DNA of 64,000 bases from Ariolimax columbianus. Taxonomy: Eukaryota > Mollusca > Gastropoda > Stylommatophora > Arionidae. The stretch lies in assembly GCA_036924085.1 (NCBI GenBank), contig JAVGWX010000002.1, forward strand, positions 45,031,666 to 45,095,665, read 5' to 3'. Under the pieces are notes generated by a model. It was not told the DNA's origin. It made no database searches and saw only the letters and a list, made by a program, of their open reading frames with translations. A program made the translations under genes and the position numbers. The stretch's first letter is position 1. Each line of letters starts with the position of its first letter. This document shows positions 21,625-44,228 of the stretch, piece after piece.

Positions 21625-21642
21625 CCCCCCCCCCCCCCCCCC
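21625..21642. repeat. Poly-C tract
   Basis: 18 consecutive C. Confidence 0.95.
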
Positions 21643-21675
21643 ACATGTCGTGAAAAAGTGGACTGTGTGGCTATA

Positions 21676-21890
21676 ACTTCAGGTGTTGGTGGTGTAGTTA
21701 GCGGAGCGGCTTTGATGGCGCCTGACAGGCTGCGGGTCTACCTTGCTCTAATTTACGCTGCCACCTTCACCAGTCCCAAAAATAGGTGATCATATATTCC
21801 AGGGGCTAACATGTTGGGATTGACCTGGCAAGTCACCAGTGAATTTTCATCTGCCAAAAAATATGAAATAAAGGAGGTCACACCTCCCCA
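21676..21890. repeat. Dispersed repeat sharing a block with 7488-7735
   Basis: gatggcgcctgacaggctg and cgggtctac match the 7.5-kb copy. The rest diverges. Confidence 0.45.
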
Positions 21891-22531
21891 CGATGTCTAA
21901 CGACATAAGTGAAAGATGGATATAATCCCTTTAGCTGTGACCTGGTAGCACTTGACAGCCTAATGGATCGCAGGCACAAACACACATTTTCCTTAGTTGT
22001 GGTGATGTGTATAGTGTGAGGTGTGTTAAGAGCTGCTGGTTTCACATATCTGTTAGCTTTAGGCACAGGGTGAGGAGGAGCTTGACTGATTCCTCATGGA
22101 GTGGACAGAATCAGCTATCTTATTCAGTTGATTGTTAAGAGGGGCATGACATGTTCTCAACTTGAAGATTCTATTGCTTGGATGGATCCTGGGGAACTGG
22201 TTTTGCTTGGTGTCTAAAATATATTCGATCTGTCTAGGATGTAGCTCACTGAGTTAGCAATTTCTGTCTTTAGTTGTTTCTCAGGATCTGATTGCAGAAC
22301 TGTAGTGTGATAATTGGTTGTGGATGTGCGTTGCAACGCTTCTGGATATTTGATCAGCCTTCTTTTTTCGTGGGTCTCCAGTAAGACCAGGTATCCACAG
22401 GAGTACCACTTCCGCTCCGTAAGAGATGGACAGTTGGTCAAATAATTTGTAGATCCCATTAACATCGAGAGATGTTCTGCTTTTAGCGCATATTTTGAGT
22501 CTTGAGAAATAACGATTCCTCTGGTTGTATG

Positions 22532-22890
22532 GCTTGGCTTCGTTTGTTCTCAATCTCACGCTACCATACCCTAAAAGGGCTTAATTAAGTAGCAGAATGC
22601 AGTCCAGAGAACGGAATGCGTTGTGTCATAGTTTACAGCTTGACTGCAATATTTACACCTATTGGTCCAATACATCCGACTTCAGCAAGCATTTTTTTAG
22701 TACCGGGTTAGCATTCCCTCTTCGATCCCTTCACCTTAGCCAGTCTGCCCTGCTGCAGCCTGTTATCCAGGATCACTGAGTGGATGTGTAGAAGGGTCTT
22801 GGCAGCTATGGTTCGCTGGCCCTGACGCTAGCAGTCAGCTATGGGTCGCTGACCACTGCAGCTCATGCGATGCTCAGCATCTTGATCCCC
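22532..22890 (-). mobile_element. SINE-A copy with perfect target duplication
   Basis: Full length (359 bp), flanked by CCTCTGGTTGTATG at 22518-22531 and 22891-22904 (14/14). It defines the element ends best. Confidence 0.95.
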
Positions 22891-22986
22891 CCTCTGGTTG
22901 TATGATGCCGCTTTCAAATTCTGAGATTGTTCAGCAGTAAGAATTTTCTATTGCCTACTTTGATATCTACTTTCTGGTTTACACAG

Positions 22987-23256
22987 ATGGGGATTCCGTG
23001 GCGAAGTGGTTAAGCCGTCGGCCTCGTGATCAGGTGGTGTGGGTTCGACTCCGGACTCCGCCGTCTTTTTCACGGGTGCTTGATGCGGAGTTTCCTGCAT
23101 CTCGTAGTCGTCTTGTCCTTGACTTGCCACTGGGGTCGGGCGGCCCGAGACGAGAGAGTGAGGATAAAAAGCAGCACAGTTAATCCTTACTAAAAAATAG
23201 CGCTAGCAAAATAAATTATGCCATCATCGTTTACGATGGACGGCGACCTTTACCTT
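22987..23256 (+). mobile_element. SINE-D, tRNA-derived, with perfect target duplication
   Basis: The head has an A box (TGGCGAAGTGGTTAAGCC) and B box (GGGTTCGACTCC, about 23040-23051). The body ends gacggcgacctttacctt. TGGTTTACACAG flanks it at 22975-22986 and 23257-23268 (12/12). The tRNA part could fold as a cloverleaf, but the context shows that it is a SINE and not a tRNA gene. Confidence 0.9.
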
Positions 23257-23515
23257 TGGTTTACACAGCTCTAAGATATTTGAACTGTTCAACCAGCATA
23301 ATATAATGTCTCTGCTCTTCTCTTGAGAACACCATGAGCTTTACTTTAGAACTGCTAATGGGTGTCCCTCTCTTTCCAACACCTCTTTCTAGATTTAAAG
23401 ATTGGTCTGGAGATGTGCATCTGATTTAGTCATCAGGGTCTTCAGGGTCGTTTGAGATGCCCAAAAAAATGGTCTTGCACGAGGTAGTGTACTGGTACAA
23501 CTAATGTTCAACATA

Positions 23516-23922
23516 CAAGGCGTGTTTAAATGAAACTGGACCAAACTGCAACATATGAACATACGTATGATGCGCATGATGACGTCACTTCTGGTGTAAA
23601 CACCACATACCAACTGTCAAATTTGCAAAATTTCATTATCCTCGGACTCATAGTTTCCTCAGCAGATCGTTGAAAACACAATTCGGTTTCTAACAGTTGA
23701 AGGATGTCGTCCAGTTGACATTCATCGCAAAATGCAGGCAGTGTATGGTGACAAAAGTGTGTCGAAGACAACAGTGTAGAAATGGACAACAGTGTTTAAA
23801 GAAGGACGTTAGTTGACGCAACAATATGTGCCTGACCTGGTTTCGGAAGATCTTTCATTAACTCACATCATACGTATGTTCACTTGTTGCAGTTTGGTCC
23901 GGTTTCATTTGATTACGCCTCG
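23516..23922 (+). mobile_element. mariner deletion derivative (407 bp)
   Basis: The inverted termini share GGACCAAACTGCAACA and CATACGTATGA, with flanking TA (23514-23515, 23923-23924). The interior encodes EGCRPVDIHRKMQAVYGDKS, the transposase DNA-binding domain, then nothing of the catalytic part. Confidence 0.9.
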
Positions 23923-23929
23923 TATAAAC

Positions 23930-24830
23930 CAACAACCAACCGGCGAAGAGTTGAGGCGGTCAATATATGCCTATGACACGGCAATCGCCGCACGAGGAAC
24001 AAGCTTCGAGGCGGTTGAATACAAGCTCGCCAACGCCATCAAAGAACTAGGGAAGTATTACCATTACCAAAACCCAAGTAGGTGTCTTCCATCTGTAATC
24101 TAGAGAGGCCGAAAGGAAAATAAAGATCATATGGCAAGGACACGAGCTGGAACACTGCACAGCCCACAAATACATGGGTGTCAAAATAGACACCTGTTCA
24201 GGTCTTGGTTGCATGAGATTGAGAACGAACGAAGAAGATGAAGAGACCGCACTGTCCTCCGGGGCACATTGCCAAGAAACCAAACGGAAAGTCTGTATGC
24301 AGATTTACTGACACAGTATATGAAACACGACCATCTAAACTTAAGAGCATCTAAATTTTCCCTGTGTTTTTCCGCAGCGGAATATGTGGCACTAATACAG
24401 GAAAAGTGTACACAGGCTAAGCATCTCGATGTTGCAATCAATGAGACAGACATAATCGTGATTTGATTTATAAAACCGACCCCTGTTGTAAACATATACC
24501 CCATACTAGGTTTAGCCTAACCTTGAAGCATTGCTGCAGAAGTTAAGAGAGACAAACCACAGTCAACTCTAGATAGCATGGACAAACAGACCAACTATTC
24601 AAGACACATAATGGATGGACACCAATTACATAACATGAGACTAAAGTCTAGACGGAACTACCTACAAAAAACAACCTCTCCAATGAAGCTCCCGGTAAGC
24701 GTCGCATCGAGAAATGGCGCAACAAACAAGCAGGTCTGGACACAGCTGCAGGAGGAGTTTGTACCCGGAGCACACCTGCCGTATCTAATATAGAGAACCT
24801 TAAATAAACTTCGGCCTGAGGTGACCCGAT
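23930..24830 (+). mobile_element. Jockey-like LINE fragments
   Basis: AYDTAIAARGTSFEAVEYKLANAI (RT block following the catalytic site; first D changed to Y by one base) and KYMGVKIDTCSGLG are readable at 23965-24200. Downstream is broken. Confidence 0.65.
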
Positions 24831-25029
24831 ACAGGAAAAAAGCCTGATGACATTGGGATGCAGCGAAGACGATACTTACGAATGAGGTAATGTCCCTGAC
24901 TAAGAACACATCATGGCATGTTACATACAACACGTATGTGCGGTAAAAGATCTGCTCGAGGGAAACGACACAGCAGTCAGGGTAAATGAACACTGGACCT
25001 CTGCCATATAACGGAATGCAATGAACACA

Positions 25030-25335
25030 GAAAGTAATTTCTATTGTTAGTTTCTTACCTGATTGTGAGTGTCGTTTGTGTTAGGCTGCTCTTTCGGTTG
25101 CTATCTTTATTGTCATAAGGTAGTGTCATTTATGATTCTCTCCAGACTCTTGACATCTCACATATATTTTAATGAATTGTTCCGCACAATGAATTATGGA
25201 TTTTTAATGTATAGTTGTTTGCTCTTGTGAGGGAACTTTGTAATGACCATGTTTTACTCGCTGTAGATCTCAGGAGTTGCCTTCTCTTGTCATTCAGAAC
25301 AGCATCTATCTTCCTTCATTTTTGAGGTTGATCAT
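25030..25335 (-). mobile_element. LINE fragment shared with 48290-48640
   Basis: The tract gtttgctcttgtgagggaac ... tgctgtagatctcaggagttgcctt recurs in diverged form at about 48500-48570. Confidence 0.6.
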
Positions 25336-25339
25336 CGTA

Positions 25340-25530
25340 AGTACCGGTATTTACATTCCCACTGCCTGCGATCTCTGTAGACTACACTAGTGCACCGTGT
25401 TTCTATGGCCGCCGCTCGGAGAAGGAATAGGGTCTTGGTCAGCTCTGGTTCATCGATGCAAGCTGCCATCTATGAGTCGCTTGATGCTGTCAGCGCATTC
25501 ACTGTGCTGCATCTTCGACTTCATTTCCGT
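25340..25530 (-). mobile_element. SINE-B-like copy
   Basis: It shares cactagtg, aatagggtcttggtcagctc, gatgcaagc and gagtcgct with SINE-B copies at 45.9 and 52.2 kb. Confidence 0.6.
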
Positions 25531-26290
25531 TCTTTGGTGTTGTCCCTTTGATTCTGACTATAAGACAGCTCACTCTCCATTTGGGTCTGTCGATGGTGGA
25601 AATTCAGATGTAGAGAAGCATGCTACCTTCAAGATCCATGCCTTTATGCTCTGTTTGTCTTAGTTTCTGGGAGAGCTAGGGCTTCATATTTATATTACTT
25701 TTTTTCTTCCATAAGCTAAACTCCTTTCCATTTATAATGCCTTTTATTCCCCAAAATCTTCACTTAACTTCGTCATTTCTCTTCTACCCATGTGAGGGTA
25801 TATAGGTCTTCTTAAAAAATCCTTGCAATCGAGTTTGCAGACAAACCGGTGATTGGCCTGTTATGTATTCCAACAATCGTGGTCCGTAATTCGCTGTCTG
25901 TAAGGTCCGTCTGGTTTTCTTTATGTAAATACTTGTAATTGAGTGTGCAGATAAAACAGATTGATTGTTCTATTATAGCTTTGCGTGGTGGAGGAGTTGC
26001 CTTCTTTTGTCTCCCTGCAGGCTAGCTTTTCTTATTCACGGCTGTTTATTGGATATTGACAGGAAATCTCAAAATATAGAGACCATTTGCTAGCACCAGC
26101 CAGCTGATGCGCCTGGTAGGGGGACATGCTCTTTCCCTATGATTCAACAAACTAACGATATGAAATATTGATGAATGTGTCTGGGGCAATGATGAAATGA
26201 TCATTGAACATCTGCTACATAGTTATTCAGCATACTAAGAACACAGAAAGCACATAAATAGTCATCATCAAGTATAATTTTATCAAGGTA
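25531..26290. other. Unassigned intergenic sequence
   Basis: It contains a diverged direct repeat (cttgcaatcgagtttgcaga near 25825 and cttgtaattgagtgtgcaga near 25930). No gene is seen. Confidence 0.4.
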
Positions 26291-26294
26291 AAAT

Positions 26295-26830
26295 AATAGA
26301 ATAATAATAGTTGGTCATCATAAGCAAAGATGGCAACAACATTCGAGTAGTGCTGCGAGATGTGTTCTCATTTGTCGATAACGACTAATCCTGACATTGC
26401 AGACTTTGCCACACTCTGAGCACTCACGCGAGGAGACGGCCGTTGAAACGTCGTGTATTCTGTTCTATCATGGGACACACTTTCTCTGAGCCTCAGCGAT
26501 GCAGTCTGAACACCTTGTGTGTTATAAGTGCGCTAAGGGGAATGGTTCTGTGCAAGCAACTCTCACGAGGTGACATCAACGTTGAAGCGCTTCAGAAACG
26601 CCTTCAGTGAACGTTTCTTCTGTCCTAATGGGCGACGGTCTGTTCAGAGGTTGTCGTACAACAGCTGCTTGGATATCCGCTCATTGGGTATGCAAGCAAC
26701 ATGTTCCGTTCATCTTATCTGAGCTTTTTAGCAGAAGCGTATGGATACTGAACATGTTAGTCTTACCAAGAATTTCAGAGTGTGTCCAGAACACTTTGTC
26801 CTGCCAATAGGAAAAACATAGTAAATCATA
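26295..26830 (-). mobile_element. LINE 3' end with C-terminal C2H2 finger
   Basis: The minus strand reads WQDKVFWTHSEILGKTNMFS and, near the 3' end, CSECGKVCNVRISRYRQMRTH, like the intact finger of the LINE at 5895-6802. The tail is ATT-rich (about 26295-26312), as in that element. Confidence 0.75.
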
Positions 26831-27370
26831 ATTGTAAGGAAATAGAGGGTAGGCAATTGCGAAGGAAAGTTGTGAACATTCTAACAGCATAGTATTTATT
26901 TAATTTCTATCGAGTACTTGGCACGACCGGTCGCTTAGACAGAAAGCATCTCCCACCTGAAACAGATGAGTTGACCATTTTTTCTTATATGTTGATTTGT
27001 TAGTTCAGTGTTGTTGTCCCTGATGAAGGCCTATTGGTCGTAACGTAGGTTTTGTTTGTGTTCTCGTCTCGGTGCGGTATCTGACCATACCCATTTTTAA
27101 ATTTTGATTAAGCTCAACCTTAATCAACTTTTACTAGTTTTTTTTCATGTTTTTTTCCCAGTATTTATTTAGCAACAGAACTGACCGAAAGTCGTGGAAA
27201 GAAATAATTACTCCCATCTGCCTGAGTTTGCACGGCTCTTGATGATGATAAATAGAAGCCGAAAAACTGCGTCCAATCCGGTTTAGTGTGAAGGTTAGAA
27301 GCATTTCCGTTAAAACCAGCCAATGAATATCGTCCTCTTTTGGATTCCCGCAAAAAGTTGGCTATTTCTT
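26831..27370. other. Unassigned sequence upstream of PCNA
   Basis: No supported gene. The segment gttgtccctgatgaaggcct near 27013 resembles widespread invertebrate repeats, but its identity is uncertain. Confidence 0.35.
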
Positions 27371-27375
27371 CCAGT

Positions 27376-27397
27376 CTTGGCGCGACAATTTTGGCGT
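27376..27397 (+). promoter_or_regulatory. Two E2F-like motifs upstream of PCNA
   Basis: CTTGGCGCG (27376-27384) and TTTTGGCG (27389-27396) lie 100-125 bp before the ATG. Both approach the E2F consensus TTTSSCGC, and PCNA is an established E2F target in animals. The match is by eye only. Confidence 0.5.
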
Positions 27398-27488
27398 ACG
27401 TCGGTCGAATCTTCAGATCCAGCGAAGGTTTAGAAACAAGAAGTATTTTCATACTAATTCCAGTAGTGCTTTCATTTGTCTTCAGTAA

Positions 27489-39985
<12,497 letters not shown>

Positions 39986-40057
39986 ACTGAAAAGAGGACC
40001 ATTATGATGCATATTTTCCCTCTGAGGAATGGAAACCTGTAGTAATTTCATAGTGTA

Positions 40058-40063
40058 AATAAA
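40058..40063 (+). terminator. PCNA polyadenylation signal
   Basis: AATAAA 73 bp after the stop codon, followed by a T-rich stretch at 40088-40105. Confidence 0.75.
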
Positions 40064-40109
40064 TCATTACATAACATTGATTGTCATCCTTTTTTTTTTT
40101 TTTTTGTCT

Positions 40110-40737
40110 TACCAATAGCTTTTTAAAATTATCTTACTTTGGTGAGAAATTGGAGAATTTGTTTGTTCACTTTGTCCCTTTTAAATAGGAGGTTGTGACA
40201 GGTGGAGGATAAGAGTTTTAAGAGTATAGTTTTAAAACTCATTTGACTTAAAGACAAGAAAAGTGACTATTTGATTAGTTTGAGCATTTGTTAACCCTTT
40301 GCACCATAAAAATTTGAACAGGAAATGTCCTGTGTCCACATACTTGTATACATTTTACAATTAAATATTGTAATATATAAATAACAGAAATGAACAATTG
40401 TATTTGATAGCAAAATGGCAATAATTCCTGGAAAATATAGCTTTATATTCATAACAAATATAAAACACAAATTGTTTCATTATGATTTTGATTAAACTTT
40501 AACATTTGATCAAATGTTGATGGTTTTTTTTGGGGGGGTATGCATTCTGCAAAAATCGCAAGCATCCATAACATCTCTGCAGAAAGTCAGCAGAATTTTA
40601 ATAAGATATTTCTATCTCATTGTCATTTGTCCTTTATCAATGAATTACTGTCTCAGCAGACGTGTAAAAAAAATGTCATACCTCATGTTTTCTCGAACAG
40701 TAATTTTATTCACTATTTTGTCATTTTCTTCTTCATT
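40110..40737. other. Unassigned PCNA/CLUAP1 spacer
   Basis: AT-rich, no feature recognised. Confidence 0.4.
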
Positions 40738-40955
40738 GTTCATTCTCAAGTTCCCGCTACCAAGTCCTGGAAAGGGCGCTGCAGGATGTAGAATGGAATG
40801 CATTGTTGTAGTTTACAGACTCCATAGGATTTTTGACTACCAAGTTAGCTTTAGCTTTGTCTGCCCCAGGATCACCACATAGAGGTGGAGAAGGGTCTTT
40901 GCAGCTCTGGCCCTGATGCTAGAAGTCAGCTTTGGGTACCTGACCACTACAACAG
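40738..40955 (-). mobile_element. Diverged SINE-A copy
   Basis: ttcattctcaagttcccgct, gaatggaatgcattg and aggatcaccacatagaggtg match SINE-A, with internal deletions. Confidence 0.7.
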
Positions 40956-41611
40956 TGTAATTTTTTGAAACCATTTTGATCTAACACACAGAACTCAGTC
41001 GTTTTAACTAGAAAATAATGTAATATTTAAAAATATAAAGCTGATTTGAATCACAATTTCTTTAAGTCAAATGCTAGCATTTCTTACTGACATCAACCAC
41101 ATGAACAAATTACATTTGAAATTGCAAGGGCAATCTTACCTGATAAATGAAATTAGTGTTTTTGATTTGAAACAAAACTGGAATTATTCATCAATCAAAT
41201 GTTACACACTTTTCAGCACTTGTATTGGCTGCACAAGAATTTTCAGCTATAGTCAAATGTGAGCAGCTCAACAAGTTACTAGAAAAAGTTGAAAGTGGAT
41301 TTCTCTGCTGGTTTCCGAAAAATTTGAATTCTGACACTATTGCTGCTTTTTGTTGAATATCCATTCACGTGTGATATTTCTACCATAGCAGCAAAGATGA
41401 AGTTATTGGGAGGAGGTAAAGGTGCAGTACAGCTCGACATAATTGAAATGTAATATAATATGGCTCTCCTGGACAAACACAAGTTTGCACTACCAGCACA
41501 GTTCTGGATAACATGTTTCTTCCACACCAATCGAAATGTAAAAGGTATTGACCATGTTTGGAAGCACTTACGTATGTGGAACTGGATTTTCTGCAATGTC
41601 CAACAAGTTAA

Positions 41612-42281
41612 CCTTAGGCACGCTACATAATAAGTGACTAAATTTGACCTAATTAATTTTCTTAATTAGTCGCTGTGGTAGTCGTCTTTCAAAATTTGTA
41701 ACTTTTATGTTTGTTTGTCAATAAATATGATTTTCTGGTGTGTAGATACACAATAGCATAACGAACATGTGGGTGTTATTGTTTTTGTTGTATGTTTGTT
41801 AGTTTTTGAGATTTAAAAAGATGAAGTTGAAAATTTATGAAAATCTCGGGAAAAATTTGGACTCGACCACTAGGCCTAGTCGCTTCGATAGAAAACCATG
41901 GAAACCACAACAACGTATCGATACTGTGTTTACAATATCTACACAACTGTTAGTTTCCAATTCAAACGTAGTTCTTTCATTTAAACAAACAAAATAAACA
42001 GATCTACGCGATAAAAATCTTTCTCAACAATCTACTTCCCCTTTCGCAAAAAGTCGGCTTGCTCCAAACGGCGTATACAAAATTAAAACTGTTCAAAAGC
42101 CATTTGTAATCGCACATACGATACTTTAACCGGCAAAATATCGTGTATATATGGAGGGCGTAGTCAGCAGTAAAAAATGGCTGTCAGGAGTGACTCCGTT
42201 CAAAAAAAAAAAATTTTTTGCCGCACACCGTTTTTGCAGGCCGAGCTGGTTCAAAGAGACAGGACATTGGAGTGCTACAGG
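41612..42281 (+). mobile_element. piggyBac-like MITE copy 1 (670 bp)
   Basis: Starts CCTTAGGCACGC and ends GAGTGCTACAGG, imperfect inverted termini, between TTAA (41608-41611) and TTAA (42282-42285). Strongly similar to copy 2 over most of its length, diverging near the right end. No transposase coding is seen. Confidence 0.88.
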
Positions 42282-42289
42282 TTAAAACT

Positions 42290-43035
42290 CTTTGACTAAC
42301 AAACATTTAGAAAATCTAACGAGAGCAGCTGTTTAATAAAACTAATCTGAAACGTAACAAATTTCAAGTCAAATATCTCACTAAAAATGAGATTGAACTT
42401 TTATTTTGTGCATTGAACTTTTATAAATCATACATACATGCATTGTTTTATTATTATTAGAAATAACTCTTAATAAAGTTAATACCGTAACTGATGTATT
42501 TTTGTAGTCGTTATTCTTGAGCTCTCTGGTGCGGCCCTCGGCTTGAACATTTTTTGTTGTGTGGAAAAAGGTTGAACAGCACTGCTCAGACGGTTACAGT
42601 GGGCCTATTGTTTTCATCCTGGGTACCATTGTGGCGGATAATGAAAGTGCAATGTAGTATACACAGCTAAATATTTTTAGTATTAATCTTGAGAACATTG
42701 GCTCTTCATCCTAAAACACAAAATACTTAAAATGAATGTATTAACGAAAAAAAATAGATACATGTTAGCGTGATATAATTGAAATGATTACCATACTGCA
42801 GAATTTTAACTTTGATAATGGCAGATCACATCAGCAAGGGAAATAGATATTGTGTTGCACAGTGACCAGTAATGTATTCTCTGTCCAACTAAAGGTTGAA
42901 GTGGGTCAAAACATACCACAATGTCTTACTCGACTTTGCATGTGCTTATGACGCTAATTAATAGCAGACATTTCTAACGGACAAAAGAGGGAGAACATTA
43001 TTTAATTTAACTAAGCAAACATGGAAAACAATCTC
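42290..43035. other. Unassigned spacer between the two MITEs
   Basis: No gene or repeat recognised. Confidence 0.4.
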
Positions 43036-43043
43036 AGTGTTAG

Positions 43044-43700
43044 CCTTTAGCACGCCAGATTCTTTTTGAAAAAAATTTGACCTAATTAATTTTCTTAATT
43101 AGTCACTATGATAGTCGTTTTTCAAAATTTTAAATTTTTATGTTTGTTTGTCAATAAATATGATTTTCTGGCGTGTAGACGCACAATAGGATAACAAACA
43201 TGTGGGTGTTATTGTTGTTGTGTGTTTGTTAGTTTTTGAGATACAAAAAGATGAAGTTGAAAATCTCAGAAAATATTTGGGCTCGACCACTAGGCCTAGT
43301 CGCTTCGATAGAAAACCATGGAAACCATAACAATGTATCGATACTGTGTTTACAATATCGACACAACTGTTAGTTTCCAATTCAAACGTAGTTCTTTCAT
43401 TTAAACTAACAAAATAAAAAAATCTACTCGATAAAGATCTTTCCTAACAACCTACTTCCCCTTTCGCAAAAAGTCGGCTTGCTCCAAACGCCGTATACAA
43501 AATTAAAACTGTTCAAAAGCCATTTGTAATCGAACATACGATACTTTAACCGGCAAAATATCGTGTATATATGGAGCATGTATTCAGCAGTAAAAAATGG
43601 CTGTTGGGAGTGACTCCGTATAAAAAAATTTTTTTTTTTCCGTACACCGTTTTTGTAGGCCTAGTGTGTCGGCTAGCACTCGACCATGGCGTGCTAAAGG
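43044..43700 (+). mobile_element. piggyBac-like MITE copy 2 (657 bp)
   Basis: Termini CCTTTAGCACGCC and GGCGTGCTAAAGG are perfect inverted repeats. Flanked by TTAG (43040-43043, probably a mutated TTAA) and TTAA (43701-43704). Confidence 0.92.
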
Positions 43701-43895
43701 TTAAAAACATGTCATGATTTTAATGTTTATATGTAATTAACATAAAAAGCATATTCTACTTACATCAGAATGTTAATTGGTAGCTCACTGTTAGGTCATA
43801 CCAATTTACACTTAAATAGGAGAGAAAAAAATCTGCATAAACAGCAGGATGTCTCTGAAATTTGCTTCATCGCTAAATAAAAAGTTGGAACAAAT

Positions 43896-43901
43896 TTTAT
43901 T
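43896..43901 (-). terminator. Candidate CLUAP1 polyadenylation signal
   Basis: AATAAA on the minus strand, about 170 bp after the CLUAP1 stop. Confidence 0.5.
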
Positions 43902-44066
43902 CAACTTTGCGATTTTCTGAGAATTTGTGCTGTGCCTGTTGACCCGAGCCGTAACTGCATTTAATATTTTGAACACTGGCAAAACATCTTTATGTGGCGA
44001 AAGAAAATTGGACGGAAAGAGACTGAAAATAAGTTACAAAATGCTAAATTAAGTGGATGTGAAGAA

Positions 44067-44228
44067 CTAAAAATCACTGTCATCTAGTTCATCCTTGGCA
44101 GCCTGATTTCGACCTTTCTGTGGCGGTCCTCTACCCATTGCCTGAATGTCATCCTCGTCATCTTCTTCACCATCGTCATCATCATCCAGATCAATATCCG
44201 AGTCACCTGAACCTTCTGATCCACTGTC
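44067..44228 (-). CDS. CLUAP1: CLUAP1 terminal coding exon
   Basis: Acceptor ttttgcag. Encodes [14 protein letters not shown], a D/E-rich run, and [12 protein letters not shown] at 44069-44067. Confidence 0.95.
   Translation of the reverse strand, partial: DSGSEGSGDSDIDLDDDDDGEEDDEDDIQAMGRGPPQKGRNQAAKDELDDSDF

Larger units (their letters stand above)
22090..23420 (-). mobile_element. Degraded LINE with two SINE insertions
   Basis: The minus strand shows KVKLMVFSREEQRHYIML and FKYLRAV, an RT thumb (about 23365-23275), and farther on VVLLWIPGLTGDPRKKKAD, an RNase H end motif (about 22410-22350). SINE-A (22532-22890) and SINE-D (22987-23256) interrupt it, each with a perfect target duplication. 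Confidence 0.65.

Noticed and set aside
22987..23060. tRNA gene
   Set aside because: The A and B boxes are good, but it continues into a SINE body and is flanked by a target duplication.
27165..27452. 95-codon minus-strand frame upstream of PCNA, possible divergent gene
   Set aside because: No recognisable homology and it overlaps the probable PCNA promoter/5' UTR.
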